A stretch of 64,000 bases of DNA from Desulfonatronum thiodismutans (GCF_000717475.1 NZ_JPIK01000006.1:1-64000), one strand, 5' to 3'. Shown: positions 51,830 through 63,580, numbered from the stretch's first letter. Program-made: numbers and translations. The notes: generated by a model not told the origin, from the sequence alone.

Positions 51830-53191
51830 ATGCCGACCCCCGTCATCCTCCAGGCCCCGGCCTCCAAGTCCCTCTCCCACCGTGCCCTGATCGCCGCGGC
51901 TTTGGCCCCTGGTCAGTCCCATTTGAGCAATGTTCTGGAAAGCGAGGATCTGGAGCGGACCCGGGATATTTTGGCCCGGGCTTCGGCCCTGATTGAGCGC
52001 GGCGACCCCGGCAAGTACGCGGTTTCGGGCATGCCGCGCGGCCCGCTGGGCCGACAGCGCCAGGACGACCAGGAGCCGCTGGTCATGGACGTGGGCGAGT
52101 CCGGGACCACCTGTCGGTTGCTGACCGCGGTACTGGCCGCCGGGCATGGGTCATTTCGGATCCAGGGCCGGGGAAAGATGCACAGTCGGCCCATCGCCAG
52201 CCTGGTCACGGCTTTGATTTCCCAGGGGATCGAGGTGGAATATCAGGAGCAGCCGGGCTGCCCACCTTTGCTCCTGCATGCCACCGGACTGCCCGGAGGC
52301 GAGGTGACCATCGACCTGGACGAATCCAGCCAGTACCTTTCCGGTCTGCTCCTGGCGGCGCCCTTGGCCCGTGCGGTCATGACCATTTTGGTGGGCGGGA
52401 GCAAGGTGGTTTCCTGGCCATATGTCGGTCTGACCCTGGACATCATGGAGCGATTCGGTGTGACTTTCCAGGTGCAGACACTGCACCATGAGCACTGGAT
52501 GGACGTGGACTGGCGCGAGCCCGGCGAGATTGCTCCGGGCCGGTTGCGCATCCGGGTTCAGCCCGGCGCGTACCAGGCCAGGGACATGGCCGTGGAGGGG
52601 GACTGGAGCAACGCCTCCTATTTCCTGGCCGCCGGGGCCCTGAGCGCCGTTCCGGTGGGGCTGCGCGGCCTGAATCCCGAGTCTCTTCAGGGCGACCGGG
52701 CCATCGTGGACATCCTGGCCCGGATGGGGGCCGTGGTGTCTTGGGATCAAGATCAAGTGACCGTGGTCGGCGGCGAGCTGCGTGGCGTGGACCTGGACAT
52801 GGGTGCCTGCCCGGACCTGGTGCCCACGGTGGGCGCGGTGGCGGCCCAGGCCAAGGGGGCGACCACGATTCGCAACGTGGCCCATTTGCGGATCAAGGAA
52901 AGCGACCGCCTGGACGCGGTGGTCACGGAGCTGGCCCGAATCGGAGCCGGGACCACCGCCTTGGAGGACGGGCTGCGGATCGAACCGGCTCCGCTTCCCG
53001 TTGGCAAACGCCTTGCCTTCAAGACCTACGCGGACCATCGCCTGGCCATGAGTCTGTCCCTGCTGGAACTGGGCGGCGTCGGCGTGGACCTGGATCAACC
53101 CGGCTGCGTGGCCAAGTCCTTTCCGGAGTTCTGGACGCGGTGGGATGAGCTGAAAGCCGGCCTTGCCGGCGCGGGACGGGCAGCGGCGTGA
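51830..53191 (+). CDS. aroA: 3-phosphoshikimate 1-carboxyvinyltransferase (EPSP synthase)
   Basis: The enzyme joins shikimate 3-phosphate and PEP to give EPSP. About 453 residues: LQAPASKSLSHRALIAAAL at the N-terminus, DVGESGTTCRLLTAVLAA and KESDRLDAVVTELARIGAG further on. The segment corresponding to the PEP site keeps Lys, Ser and Arg. I chose the ATG at 51830 because the family starts shortly before the SKS motif; a GTG at 51791 overlaps the pheA stop and would add 13 residues. It overlaps tyrA by four bases. Confidence 0.94.
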   Translation: MPTPVILQAPASKSLSHRALIAAALAPGQSHLSNVLESEDLERTRDILARASALIERGDPGKYAVSGMPRGPLGRQRQDDQEPLVMDVGESGTTCRLLTAVLAAGHGSFRIQGRGKMHSRPIASLVTALISQGIEVEYQEQPGCPPLLLHATGLPGGEVTIDLDESSQYLSGLLLAAPLARAVMTILVGGSKVVSWPYVGLTLDIMERFGVTFQVQTLHHEHWMDVDWREPGEIAPGRLRIRVQPGAYQARDMAVEGDWSNASYFLAAGALSAVPVGLRGLNPESLQGDRAIVDILARMGAVVSWDQDQVTVVGGELRGVDLDMGACPDLVPTVGAVAAQAKGATTIRNVAHLRIKESDRLDAVVTELARIGAGTTALEDGLRIEPAPLPVGKRLAFKTYADHRLAMSLSLLELGGVGVDLDQPGCVAKSFPEFWTRWDELKAGLAGAGRAAA

Positions 53192-53985
53192 GCACGACGG
53201 GCGCGCAAAATCAGGCCGGGACGATTTCCCGGTGCTGCGTAATCGGTTCTCGCGGACGGATGGGCGGTCTGTTCGTCTCCCGCCTGGACGCCGCAGGGAT
53301 CGCGGTGATCGGGCTGGATCAGCCCTTGGAGCAAGCCCGGTTGGTCGAGGTGCTGCCCGGCCAGGACCTGCTGCTCCTGGCGGTTCCTGCCCCGGCCATG
53401 GAGGACGTCCTGAAGAAATGTTGCCCGCACTGCTCTCCGGAGACCATCCTGATGGACGTCTGCTCCGTGAAGGTCCAACCTCTGGGCCTGATGCTCCGCC
53501 ATCATCCCGGCCCGGTGGTGGGCACGCACCCCTTGTTCGGCCAGGAGCCCGGCGACGATCCCCGGGTAGCCGTGACCCCCGGCCGGGACGAGTCCGCGGC
53601 CCGAGCCGTGTCCGTCCTCATGGAGCAACTGGGCTTCATCCCTTTCCCGACCACAGCGGAAACCCACGATCGGGCCATGGCCGCGGTTCAGGGGCTGAAT
53701 TTCGTGACCACCTGCGCCTATCTGGCCGCCCTGGCCGGGGACGAGGAAATCCGCGACTTCCTGACCCCGTCCTTCCGCCGCCGCCTGGACGCAGCCCGCA
53801 AGATGCTCACCGAAGACGCAGCCCTGTTCGCGGATTTGTTCGAGGCCAACCCCTACAGCCAGGACGCGGTCCGGCTGTTCCGCTCCCACCTCAACCTCGC
53901 CGCTGGCGGGGACATGGACGTCCTGGCCCAGCGGGCAGGCTGGTGGTGGCGAAGCTCGAAGCAAGGGGGGGAGACCGGCCCGTGA
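53188..53985 (+). CDS. tyrA: Prephenate dehydrogenase
   Basis: The enzyme oxidatively decarboxylates prephenate in the Tyr branch. The 265-residue chain has the nucleotide-binding start CCVIGSRGRMGGLFVSRLDA, then GTHPLFGQEPGD with the catalytic His and TTAETHDRAMAAVQGLNF. No chorismate mutase domain is fused; pheA supplies the mutase. Translationally coupled to aroA. An intrinsic terminator follows before trpE. Confidence 0.92.
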   Translation: MSTTGAQNQAGTISRCCVIGSRGRMGGLFVSRLDAAGIAVIGLDQPLEQARLVEVLPGQDLLLLAVPAPAMEDVLKKCCPHCSPETILMDVCSVKVQPLGLMLRHHPGPVVGTHPLFGQEPGDDPRVAVTPGRDESAARAVSVLMEQLGFIPFPTTAETHDRAMAAVQGLNFVTTCAYLAALAGDEEIRDFLTPSFRRRLDAARKMLTEDAALFADLFEANPYSQDAVRLFRSHLNLAAGGDMDVLAQRAGWWWRSSKQGGETGP

Positions 53986-54018
53986 GTCCAGGTGCATCCA
54001 GAGTGTACTGAAGATAAG

Positions 54019-54054
54019 AAAGCCGCTTCTCCCCCAGGGGAGGGCGGCTTTTTT
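54019..54054 (+). terminator. Internal terminator between tyrA and trpE
   Basis: AAGCCGC and GCGGCTT form the outer stem with CTCCCC/GGGGAG inside, and six T follow. No Trp-rich leader peptide is visible in 53986-54018. It should lower trp transcription relative to the upstream genes or be subject to a further antitermination control. Confidence 0.88.
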
Positions 54055-54091
54055 CGTAAACCAAGAACTCAAACACTTCAAAGGAGCCATC

Positions 54092-55502
<1,411 letters not shown>

Positions 55503-55522
<20 letters not shown>

Positions 55523-56129
55523 CTACGACTCGTTCACCTTCAATCTGGTCCAGGCCTTTCAGGTTCTGGGCCGTTTCCCCCACGTGGTCCGCAACGACCA
55601 GCCGGAGTTGCCGGGCCTGGCGAGCAGTCCGGAGTTGGAGGCCGTGGTCATTTCTCCGGGGCCGAGCCGACCGGAGCTGGCCGGGAAGTGCCTGGAGTTC
55701 CTGAAGCTGCTGCCCACTACCGTGCCGGTGTTGGGTATTTGTCTGGGACATCAGATTTTGGGACATCATGCCGGGGCCTCGGTGGTGGTGGGCCAGCGAA
55801 TCATGCACGGCAAGACATCTCCGGTCCGGCATACTGGCGAAGGCTTGTTTGCCGGGCTGCCCCAGCCCATGGAGTGCGGGCGTTATCATTCCCTGCTGGT
55901 CCGGGTGGAGGAAGCGCCGAAGCTGCTGGAGCGCACGGCCTGGACGGAAGATGGTAAGGACGATGGCGATGGCGAAGACGAGGTCATGGGGCTGCGCTTC
56001 ACGGACCGGCCCTGGGCCGGGGTGCAGTTTCATCCGGAGTCCATTCTGACTCCGGACGGCCCAAAACTTTTGGAGAATTTTCTGAAGATGCACGCCTTAA
56101 CCGCTGAGCCGGGAGGAAAGAGCCAATGA
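55503..56129 (+). CDS. trpG: Anthranilate synthase component II (glutamine amidotransferase)
   Basis: The 208-residue class I amidotransferase starts LLIDNYDSFTFNLVQAF. The nucleophile Cys lies in PVLGICLGHQILG, and the His/Glu pair in VQFHPESILTPDG. A short acidic insert (DGKDDGDGEDE) near residue 155 is unusual. TrpG stands alone and is not fused to TrpD. The start lies inside trpE, the stop overlaps trpD. Confidence 0.95.
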
Positions 56130-57139
56130 CCACGCGTATCAGCGACATCCTTGAACAACTGGCCCGCAGGCAGCCGCTGACCGACGTGCAGGCGGACCAG
56201 GTGTTCAACGCCCTGCTTCTGGGCGAGTTGAGCCAGGCCCAGGCCGGAGCCTTCCTGATGGGCTTGCGGGCCAAGGGCGAGGACTCCACGGATTTGGCCG
56301 CCGGGGTGCGGGCCGGACTGGCCCATGCCCGTCAGATTCCCGGGCTTTCCGGGCCGCGCATCGACACCTGCGGCACCGGGGGGGACAATGCCCACAGCTT
56401 CAACTGCTCCACGGCCGTGGCCCTTTTTTTGGCCGAGTTAGGCTATCAGGTGGTCAAGCACGGCAACCGGGCCGTGTCCTCTTCCTGCGGCAGCGCCGAC
56501 GTGCTGGAAGCCCTGGGCGTGCCCCTGGAGACGAACCCCGAGGACGTGGCCGGGCGGCTGGCCGCCGGCAAATTCGTTTTTCTCTTCGCCCCGGCCTATC
56601 ATCCGGCCTTTAAGCATATCATGCCCGTGCGCCGGGATCTGGGCATCCGGACCCTGTTCAATCTGATGGGACCGCTGCTTAATCCGGCCCGACCCACCCA
56701 TCAGCTCATCGGCGTGGGCGACCCGCAGGCCCTGTTCACCATGGGCGAGGCCCTGCTGCTCACCGGGGTGGAGCGAGCCCTGGTAGTCCACGGGGCCGGC
56801 GGGTTCGACGAGCTGACCACCTTTGGCCCGGCCCGCTGCTATCTGGTCAAGGACGGGATCATGGAAAAAACGGCCATCAATCCGGAACGGCTGGGTTTCG
56901 ACCGCCACGCGCCGGAGGACGTGGCGGTCCGGGACAAGGACCATGCCGTGGGCGTGCTGCGGGAAATTCTTGGCGGCGGCGGCCCGGAGGCCATGGTCCA
57001 GATGGCGGCCTTGAATCTGGCGGCCTGCCTCTTTCTGCTGGAAGAAGGCAAGACCCTGGTGGAATGCGCGGATTTGGCCCGGGCCGCGATGAAGCGGGGC
57101 GTGAGTGGCCGGGTACTCCATGGGGGACTCCATGGGTAG
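56126..57139 (+). CDS. trpD: Anthranilate phosphoribosyltransferase
   Basis: TrpD transfers phosphoribose to anthranilate. The 337 residues have DTCGTGGDNAHSFNCSTAVA near 80, KHGNRAVSSSCGSADVLEAL near 108 and the metal-site HGAGGFDELTTFG further on. The length is typical. The start is coupled to trpG (ATGA) and the end overlaps the trpC start. Confidence 0.96.
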   Translation: MTTRISDILEQLARRQPLTDVQADQVFNALLLGELSQAQAGAFLMGLRAKGEDSTDLAAGVRAGLAHARQIPGLSGPRIDTCGTGGDNAHSFNCSTAVALFLAELGYQVVKHGNRAVSSSCGSADVLEALGVPLETNPEDVAGRLAAGKFVFLFAPAYHPAFKHIMPVRRDLGIRTLFNLMGPLLNPARPTHQLIGVGDPQALFTMGEALLLTGVERALVVHGAGGFDELTTFGPARCYLVKDGIMEKTAINPERLGFDRHAPEDVAVRDKDHAVGVLREILGGGGPEAMVQMAALNLAACLFLLEEGKTLVECADLARAAMKRGVSGRVLHGGLHG

Positions 57140-57932
57140 CTCCATGCTTGAGCGCTTTCGCCAGGCCAAGCAGGCTGAAATCCGGGAGCTGATCTCCCTG
57201 GAATCCGCGGGCCGCCTGCCCGAGCCGTCTATCACTCCTCGTCCGTCTCTGGCCAAAGCCTTGCTGGAGCGGGGACCGGGCGCGGTGATCGCGGAGTACA
57301 AACGAGCCTCGCCCAGTCGGGGAGTGATCAACGCGAACTGGCCTCCGGACCGGGCCGCCGCCGGGTATGCCCGGGCCGGGGCAGCGGCCTTGTCCGTGCT
57401 CACCGAGGAGACCTATTTCCAGGGTAGCCTGGAGTATCTCCCGGTCATGGCCGTTTCCGGCCTGCCCCTGCTGCGCAAGGATTTCTTGCTCCACCCCTTG
57501 CAGGTTCGTCAAACCGCCGCCACCCCGGCCTCGGCCCTGCTGCTCATCGCCCGGATGCTCAGCCAGTCGGAGTTGGAAATCATGTTGACAGAATGTCGGA
57601 CGTTCGGCCTGGAAGCCGTGGTGGAGGTTTTTGACGAGGCGGACTTGGACAAGGCCAAAGCGGCGAACTCGACGCTGATCCAGGTCAACAACCGGGACCT
57701 GGATCGACTGACCACGGACCTGCGCATTTCCGAGGATCTGATCCGGCACAAAGCCGAGGGCGAGGTCTGGATCAGCGCCAGCGGGATGAACTCGGCCCAG
57801 GACATGGCCCGGATGCGCGACGCCGGATTTCACGGCCTGCTCATCGGCTCCCGGCTGATGCAAGAGCCTGATCCGGGGCAGGCCCTGGCGGACCTGTTGC
57901 GAACCATGCGAGAGGTACAATCGTATGCATGA
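57132..57932 (+). CDS. trpC: Indole-3-glycerol phosphate synthase
   Basis: TrpC closes the indole ring. About 266 residues in a TIM barrel: VIAEYKRASPSRGVINANW near 50 (catalytic Lys in KRASPS), LLRKDFLLHPLQVRQ near 115, and IQVNNRDLDRL near 180. Several ATGs (57120, 57132, 57144) can start it; I chose 57132, which overlaps the trpD stop. It is separate from trpF. Confidence 0.94.
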   Translation: MGSSMLERFRQAKQAEIRELISLESAGRLPEPSITPRPSLAKALLERGPGAVIAEYKRASPSRGVINANWPPDRAAAGYARAGAAALSVLTEETYFQGSLEYLPVMAVSGLPLLRKDFLLHPLQVRQTAATPASALLLIARMLSQSELEIMLTECRTFGLEAVVEVFDEADLDKAKAANSTLIQVNNRDLDRLTTDLRISEDLIRHKAEGEVWISASGMNSAQDMARMRDAGFHGLLIGSRLMQEPDPGQALADLLRTMREVQSYA

Positions 57933-58614
57933 GGAAGTCCGCCAAAATGACCGGAGGGACGCCGACCCCCTGGTCAAGGTCTGCGGCCTGCGCCGACCCG
58001 AGGACGTGAGGCTGTGCGAGGTACTGGGTGTGGACTGGACCGGCTTCATCTTCTATCCGCCAAGCCCCAGAAACGTGAGTCCGGAGCATGTCGCGGCCCT
58101 TCCCCGAGGCCGGGCCGCGCGGGTCGGGGTCTTCGTGCTTCAGTCCGCGGAAGAGGTTCGGGAGATCATGGACCGGGCCGAGCTGGACTTGGCCCAGCTT
58201 CACGGCGGCCAGGACCGGCGTTTCTGCGAACACGTCGGGCCGGAGCGGGTGGTCAAGGTATTCTGGCCACTTCGGTACGCTGATCTCGCGGATCTGGAGC
58301 GGGATATGGCCACGTTCGCGACCTCGTGCCGGGCCGTGCTCCTGGACGCCGGAACCGCGGTGGGAGGCCACGGCGTCAGTCTGGATTTCGCGGCCATGGC
58401 CGGTCTGACTTTCCCCCGTCCGTGGCTCCTGGCCGGGGGCCTGGGCCCGGACAATATCCAGGAGGCCGTGCTTCGGTGCCGTCCGTGGGGCGTGGATCTG
58501 AATTCCGGGGTGGAAGAGGCTCCGGGAAGGAAGAGTCCCGTGCTGCTGCGGACTGTGCTGGAAAAAATCAAAATGGATGGCGGTTCGCTAACTGTCCACC
58601 ATGAACCCCAATAA
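57925..58614 (+). CDS. trpF: Phosphoribosylanthranilate isomerase
   Basis: TrpF converts phosphoribosylanthranilate to the open-chain ribulose form. The 229 residues include LVKVCGLRRPEDVRLCEVLG with the catalytic Cys and GFIFYPPSPRNVS. LLDAGTAVGGHGVSLDF and LAGGLGPDNIQEAV follow. A start eight bases inside trpC implies coupling. Confidence 0.94.
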   Translation: MHEEVRQNDRRDADPLVKVCGLRRPEDVRLCEVLGVDWTGFIFYPPSPRNVSPEHVAALPRGRAARVGVFVLQSAEEVREIMDRAELDLAQLHGGQDRRFCEHVGPERVVKVFWPLRYADLADLERDMATFATSCRAVLLDAGTAVGGHGVSLDFAAMAGLTFPRPWLLAGGLGPDNIQEAVLRCRPWGVDLNSGVEEAPGRKSPVLLRTVLEKIKMDGGSLTVHHEPQ

Positions 58615-58626
58615 GAGGAACATCAC

Positions 58627-59805
58627 ATGAAAAAAGGATATTTCGGCGATTTCGGCGGGCGCTTTGCCCCGGAACTGCTCATGCCCCCGCTGTTGGAACT
58701 TGAGGAGGCCATGGAGCGGATCATGGCCGGAGAGGCGTTTCAGCGCGAGTTGACCGAGCTGCTAACCCATTTCGTGGGCCGACCCACGGCCTTGTACCAC
58801 TGCGCGAACCTCTCGCGGGAGGTCGGTTTCGGCGTCTGGCTGAAACGCGAGGACCTGGCGCATACCGGGGCGCACAAGATCAACAACACCGTGGGCCAGG
58901 CCCTGCTGGCCAAGCATATGGGCAAGACCAAGCTGGTGGCCGAAACCGGGGCCGGGCAGCACGGCGTGGCCACGGCCACGGCCGCGGCCCTGCTGGGCCT
59001 GGAGTGCATCGTGTACATGGGCGCGGAGGACGTGGTCCGTCAGGCGCACAACGTCCAACGCATGGAACTGCTGGGCGCGACGGTCCGGCCCGTGGAGTCC
59101 GGCAGCCGGACCCTGAAGGACGCCATCAACGCGGCCATGCGCCACTGGATCGCCGAGCAGGCCGCCACCCACTACTGCCTGGGCTCGGCCGTGGGACCGC
59201 ATCCTTTTCCTCTGCTGGTGCGCGAACTGCAGGCCGTGATCGGCCGGGAAGCCTTGGCCCAGTTCCAGGAGCGCACCGGAAAGCTGCCGGACCGGGTCGT
59301 GGCCTGTGTGGGCGGCGGGTCCAACGCCATCGGCATGTTCCATGCCTTCGTGCCCCATGAGCAAGTGGCTCTGATCGGCGTGGAAGCCGCCGGGGACGGT
59401 TCTCCGGGCTGCTGTCATTCCGCCACGCTAAGCACCGGGACTCCCGGAGTTCTGCACGGAACCATGACCAAGCTCTTGCAGACCATCGAGGGCCAGATCC
59501 TGCCTTCCCACTCCCTGGCCCCGGGTTTGGACTACCCCGGCGTGGGCCCGGAACACGCCCATCTCCAGGCCCTGGGCCGGGCCGAATACGTCTGCGTCAC
59601 CGACGATCAGGCCCTGGCCGGATTCATGCGCCTGGCCCGGGCCGAAGGCATCCTCCCGGCCCTGGAAAGCTCCCATGCCCTGGCCTATGTCCTTGGCCTG
59701 TCCGGAACCCTGCCGGCCACCGTCGACGTGATCGTCTGTCTTTCGGGTCGGGGGGATAAGGACTTGGAGATCGTGCGGCAGGCGTTGGTGAAAAGAGAGG
59801 GCTGA
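58627..59805 (+). CDS. trpB: Tryptophan synthase beta subunit
   Basis: TrpB joins indole and serine with PLP. The 392 residues are typical for the TrpB1 class: [16 protein letters not shown] at the start, [18 protein letters not shown] with the PLP Lys near 80, and [18 protein letters not shown] with the catalytic Glu region. [13 protein letters not shown] binds the cofactor phosphate. AAGAGGAA precedes the ATG. Confidence 0.97.
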   Translation: MKKGYFGDFGGRFAPELLMPPLLELEEAMERIMAGEAFQRELTELLTHFVGRPTALYHCANLSREVGFGVWLKREDLAHTGAHKINNTVGQALLAKHMGKTKLVAETGAGQHGVATATAAALLGLECIVYMGAEDVVRQAHNVQRMELLGATVRPVESGSRTLKDAINAAMRHWIAEQAATHYCLGSAVGPHPFPLLVRELQAVIGREALAQFQERTGKLPDRVVACVGGGSNAIGMFHAFVPHEQVALIGVEAAGDGSPGCCHSATLSTGTPGVLHGTMTKLLQTIEGQILPSHSLAPGLDYPGVGPEHAHLQALGRAEYVCVTDDQALAGFMRLARAEGILPALESSHALAYVLGLSGTLPATVDVIVCLSGRGDKDLEIVRQALVKREG

Positions 59806-59919
59806 GGGCTGAGACCTGATGGTTGAAGGTTGAAGCCGGGGTGAATGTCCATGTCAACAGTATACTTCGACCTCTGACTTCTGAATTCTCACTTTTACTA
59901 AACTATTCGGAGAACCCTA

Positions 59920-60696
59920 ATGTCCACAAGTCATTTGACCGATAAGATTAATCAAGCCATGGCCCAGGGGCGCAAGGCCGTTATGCCCTACCTGCCCGCA
60001 GGATATCCGACCAAGGATGCTTTTTGGAAGCACATCGAGGATCTGGACGCCGCGGGCGCGGACATCATCGAGGTCGGCGTGCCTTTTTCCGATCCCGTGG
60101 CCGACGGACCGGTGGTGGAGCAGGCGGCGTTGTGTTGTTTGGAACAAGGCGTAACCTTGGGATGGATTCTGGAAGAGCTGACCCAGAGGCGCTCGGCCAT
60201 CCAGGCTGGGATCGTGTTGATGGGCTATATGAACCCTTTTCTGCAGTACGGTATTCCCAAGCTGGCCCTGGACGCGGCCCAGGCCGGAGTGAACGGGCTG
60301 ATCATCGCCGATCTGCCCCTGGAAGAGAGCGACGAGATTCGAAATGTCCTTCAGGAGCAGGGCATCGCCCTGATCCCGCTGGTCGGCCTGAACAGCTCCA
60401 TGGAGCGGCTCCGGATGCATGCAGATAAAGCCGCGGGCTTCGTCTATTTTGTCTCGGTCATGGGTACCACGGGAGTCCGGGATGCGTTGCCGGAAGAACT
60501 CCGGAACGCCCTGATCCAGGCCAGGCAATCTTTTTCCATACCCCTGGCCCTGGGCTTTGGTCTGCATTCCCCGGCCCAACTCCAAGGCGTGGAAACCGTG
60601 GTGGACGGGGTGGTCATGGGAAGTGCTTTGATCCGACACCTGGATGCGACCGGAAAGGTTGGTGATTTTCTGGTCCCCTGGATGATAGCTCGGTAA
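59920..60696 (+). CDS. trpA: Tryptophan synthase alpha subunit
   Basis: TrpA releases indole from indole glycerol phosphate and channels it to TrpB. The 258 residues have MPYLPAGYPTKDAF, ADIIEVGVPFSDPVADGPVV with the catalytic Glu, and YFVSVMGTTGVRD. A gap of 114 bases to trpB is the second-longest inside the operon and holds only short GGGCTGAG-like repeats. It is the last gene of the aromatic operon; no good terminator is visible after it. Confidence 0.96.
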   Translation: MSTSHLTDKINQAMAQGRKAVMPYLPAGYPTKDAFWKHIEDLDAAGADIIEVGVPFSDPVADGPVVEQAALCCLEQGVTLGWILEELTQRRSAIQAGIVLMGYMNPFLQYGIPKLALDAAQAGVNGLIIADLPLEESDEIRNVLQEQGIALIPLVGLNSSMERLRMHADKAAGFVYFVSVMGTTGVRDALPEELRNALIQARQSFSIPLALGFGLHSPAQLQGVETVVDGVVMGSALIRHLDATGKVGDFLVPWMIAR

Positions 60697-60821
60697 TTTC
60701 TATATACGTTGCTTTTTTCACAAGCCTTGACTAGAAAGCGGAGCAAGAAAGTCTTGTATATTCTAATGCTTTTCATTTTTGTGATACTTTTTTGTATGTT
60801 GGACCTAAACTGGAGGCGATG

Positions 60822-61298
60822 ATGAAAAAGGTAACGTTCGGGACCATCTTGATCCTATGGTTCGCCCTGGCGTTTCTTCTGCCGCTGGTGATTGGCGCGC
60901 AGGGGCCGACGGGCGCAAACTTCGTAGGATCCAAGGAGTGCTCGTACTGTCATCCGGATGAGTATGAACGGTTTACGGCACACGCCAACAAAGCCAAATC
61001 CGACCACAGTGTCCGGCTGATGGCGCCCAAGCTGACACCGGAGGAGCTTCGTGAATGTTACGAGTGTCATACTACCGGGTATGGCCAGCCGGGAGGATTT
61101 CGAAGCTTCGAGGAAACCCCGGAGATGGCCCATGTGGGGTGTGAAAGCTGTCACGGTCCGGGCTCCGTGCATGCCAGGACAGGCCATCGGGACGACATCG
61201 TCGGCAATCTGACTCTCGACGTCTGCCGTCCGTGCCATGAAGACGAGCGGGTCCAGGTAATCAACTACAAGCCGCTGATTTACAGCGGGGCGCATTGA
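60822..61298 (+). CDS. Tetraheme cytochrome c (cytochrome c554-like)
   Basis: The exported or membrane-anchored protein of about 158 residues has an N-terminal helix ([20 protein letters not shown]). Four CxxCH heme motifs follow: CSYCH, CYECH, CESCH and CRPCH. The layout fits the cytochrome c554 family. GGAGG ends five bases before the second of two adjacent ATGs (60819 and 60822). The next gene, a heme chemoreceptor, follows after 17 bases, so the two are probably co-transcribed. An electron-donor or sensor-partner role is an inference. Confidence 0.85.
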   Translation: MKKVTFGTILILWFALAFLLPLVIGAQGPTGANFVGSKECSYCHPDEYERFTAHANKAKSDHSVRLMAPKLTPEELRECYECHTTGYGQPGGFRSFEETPEMAHVGCESCHGPGSVHARTGHRDDIVGNLTLDVCRPCHEDERVQVINYKPLIYSGAH

Positions 61299-61315
61299 CC
61301 GCAAGGGAGACGATC

Positions 61316-63328
61316 ATGAATATATTGCGTAACTCCCTGGGAGCAAAGATTCTCATTCTGGTCACCATCTTGACGGCATCGGTTTTCGTGGTGTTGTTGC
61401 TTGTCAATTCGTACTGGCAACGCACCGACACCATGTATCAGATCGATGCCATGGGCTCACGGGTGTCGGATCTGCTACAAATGGCCATCGAGGAGCCGAT
61501 GATCATCGGCGACGACGAGGGAACTCGGGACCAGTTCACCAAGGTCGAGAACCTGTACGCTGATATTGATGTCTTCTTGACTGATTTCCGAGGCAACATC
61601 ACCTACGCGACACAACCCGCCGCCGTTCGCAAGGACATGACGTCCGTTCATGGTCAGGAGGTCATTCGAGAAGTCCTGCGCGAGGGGCTGAGCAAGGTGA
61701 CGGATCGGGCCGTACTTTTGGATACCGCGGAGGGGCCGTATTATGTTCGCCTCCGTTCAATCCCTAATGAACCTGGCTGTTATCATTGCCATGGCCGATC
61801 CCAACCCATTTTGGGCGCCATGCTGGTTTTTCAGGACGTGGGCGTGGAAATGGCGACGCTCAGAGACCATCAAGTCAAAGGAGCGGCGCTTTCCCTTGGC
61901 GGGTTCGCCATTTTGTTGGCCAGTTTGCTGATTTTCATGCGCAGAGCCGTTGTCGGAAAAATCGCGACGCTGAGCGACGCTAGCCAGAAGATCAGTCAGG
62001 GCGACTACTCCGTCACCTTTGACATCACCGGTTCCGATGAACTGGGCCGCCTGGCCCGCAACCTGGGGACAATGGTCAAAAGTATCCAGGACCAACTGGA
62101 ATACAACAAAGAGGTTCTGGAGGGCATTGCCGTCCCCCTCTACGTGACGGACCATGATGAACAGGTCACTTTTATCAACGACCAGGCTGTTGAGTTGCTC
62201 GGCAAATCCAGAGAAAGCATCCTCGGGCGCGCGACATGTGAGATGATGGGGGTGGCCCCGGGCTCCTGCGCCGCCTCCCAGGTCATTCGCGAAGGCACGA
62301 TTGTCAAAGGAAAACGGGAATACGCCCACCCTGATGGACACAATGTGCCGATATACCGTGAGGTTTCACCGCTCAAAAACGCACAGGGTCAGGTGATAGG
62401 TGCCATTGGGGTGATTATCGATCTGACTCAGGAGGAAGAAGCCAAGGCCCGGATTCAGAAGCAGCAGGATAATCTGCTTGTCGTTGCCCGCGATGTAACC
62501 GAGGTGTCAAACTCTCTGCGGAGCATGGCCCAAAGGCTCTCGGACCAGATGATCACGGTCAGCGACCGCATCGGGATGACCGAGTCACAGACCACCCAGG
62601 CGGCCACGGCCATGAATCAGATGACGGCCACGGTCATTGAGGTCGCCCGCAGTTCGGCCCAAACCGCCGAAGCCGCGGCCCAGGCAACGCAGAGCGCCAA
62701 GGAGGGTGGTCAGGGCGTCCGGGAGACGGTGGACGACGTAAAGCGCGTGGCTCAGGATACGGACGCCTTGGCCCGCTCCCTGAACGATCTGGCGCAGCGG
62801 GCCGAGGATATCGGACAGGTCTTGAATGTGATCAATGATATCGCCGATCAGACCAATCTCTTGGCCCTGAACGCGGCCATTGAGGCGGCCCGGGCCGGAG
62901 ACGCCGGACGCGGTTTCGCCGTTGTCGCCGACGAGGTTCGTAAGCTCGCAGAGCGTACGGTACAAGCCACCAAGCAGGTGGAAGAAGTGATCACCACGAT
63001 CCAGACCAGCACCCGAAGTGCCGTGGAGAAAATGGAGCAAACCCGGTCCGTGGTCGAAAACACGGCCGACAAGGCCCTGGTCGCCGGGGAAGCTCTGCAA
63101 ACAATCGTTGAGCGCTCCGAATCCATGGCGGACATGATCCGGACCATCGCAACAGCCGCTGAGCAGCAATCCGTGACCAGCGACGAAATCAATGAAAGCA
63201 TCGGCCAAGTCAGCCAATTGTCCATGGCCAACAGTCAGGATATTCAGGAAGCGGACCGTGGTATTCAGGAAATCTCGCAAATGTCGGAGCGTCTGACCGA
63301 ACTGGTCAAGAAGTTCCAGACTAATTGA
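61316..63328 (+). CDS. Heme-containing chemoreceptor, DcrA-like
   Basis: The 670-residue chemoreceptor has TM1 near 8-28. The periplasmic domain contains [16 protein letters not shown] near residue 155, a CxxCH motif for covalent heme. TM2 lies near 192-212, followed by HAMP and a PAS domain (residues about 265-385: [20 protein letters not shown]). The signalling domain has [20 protein letters not shown]. DcrA of Desulfovibrio has the same heme motif and senses oxygen or redox state. The upstream tetraheme cytochrome strengthens this. The ATG at 61316 follows AAGGGAGA. Confidence 0.92.
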   Translation: MNILRNSLGAKILILVTILTASVFVVLLLVNSYWQRTDTMYQIDAMGSRVSDLLQMAIEEPMIIGDDEGTRDQFTKVENLYADIDVFLTDFRGNITYATQPAAVRKDMTSVHGQEVIREVLREGLSKVTDRAVLLDTAEGPYYVRLRSIPNEPGCYHCHGRSQPILGAMLVFQDVGVEMATLRDHQVKGAALSLGGFAILLASLLIFMRRAVVGKIATLSDASQKISQGDYSVTFDITGSDELGRLARNLGTMVKSIQDQLEYNKEVLEGIAVPLYVTDHDEQVTFINDQAVELLGKSRESILGRATCEMMGVAPGSCAASQVIREGTIVKGKREYAHPDGHNVPIYREVSPLKNAQGQVIGAIGVIIDLTQEEEAKARIQKQQDNLLVVARDVTEVSNSLRSMAQRLSDQMITVSDRIGMTESQTTQAATAMNQMTATVIEVARSSAQTAEAAAQATQSAKEGGQGVRETVDDVKRVAQDTDALARSLNDLAQRAEDIGQVLNVINDIADQTNLLALNAAIEAARAGDAGRGFAVVADEVRKLAERTVQATKQVEEVITTIQTSTRSAVEKMEQTRSVVENTADKALVAGEALQTIVERSESMADMIRTIATAAEQQSVTSDEINESIGQVSQLSMANSQDIQEADRGIQEISQMSERLTELVKKFQTN

Positions 63329-63369
63329 TCGGGCACGGGTATCTCAACGTAGTTTCGACGCGAATGAAA

Positions 63370-63417
63370 ACAGGGGGGCGGTCCGGGCATTGCCGGGGCC
63401 GCCCCCTGTGTTTTTTT
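63370..63417 (+). terminator. Terminator after the heme chemoreceptor gene
   Basis: CAGGGGGGCGG and CCGCCCCCTG form a GC-rich stem (one bulged G) followed by seven T. Confidence 0.88.
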
Positions 63418-63517
63418 CACGGGGCTCCGTTTGGTCCGCTTGAATTCTTTTCGATTACGACAACGAGCACCACTTCGCTGAGCACGAGAGGTTCAGTTCC
63501 CTGTTTTCTCGAGGGGC

Positions 63518-63555
63518 TTGACAAGCGGCCCGAGAGTTAATAGGAATAGTTCTCG
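63518..63555 (+). promoter_or_regulatory. Candidate promoter and operator of the PerR/Fur-type gene
   Basis: TTGACA at 63518-63523 with TAGGAA at 63541-63546 (17-base spacing). CGAGA at 63531 and TCTCG at 63551 bracket an AT-rich, partly symmetrical centre over the -10 region. Autoregulation would fit. Confidence 0.45.
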
Positions 63556-63580
63556 TTCACGCAACAGAAGGACGCTGATC

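Noticed and set aside
60727..60762. A promoter before the tetraheme cytochrome (TTGACT and TATATT)
   Set aside because: The spacing of 24 bases is too long for sigma-70 and no better pair was found.
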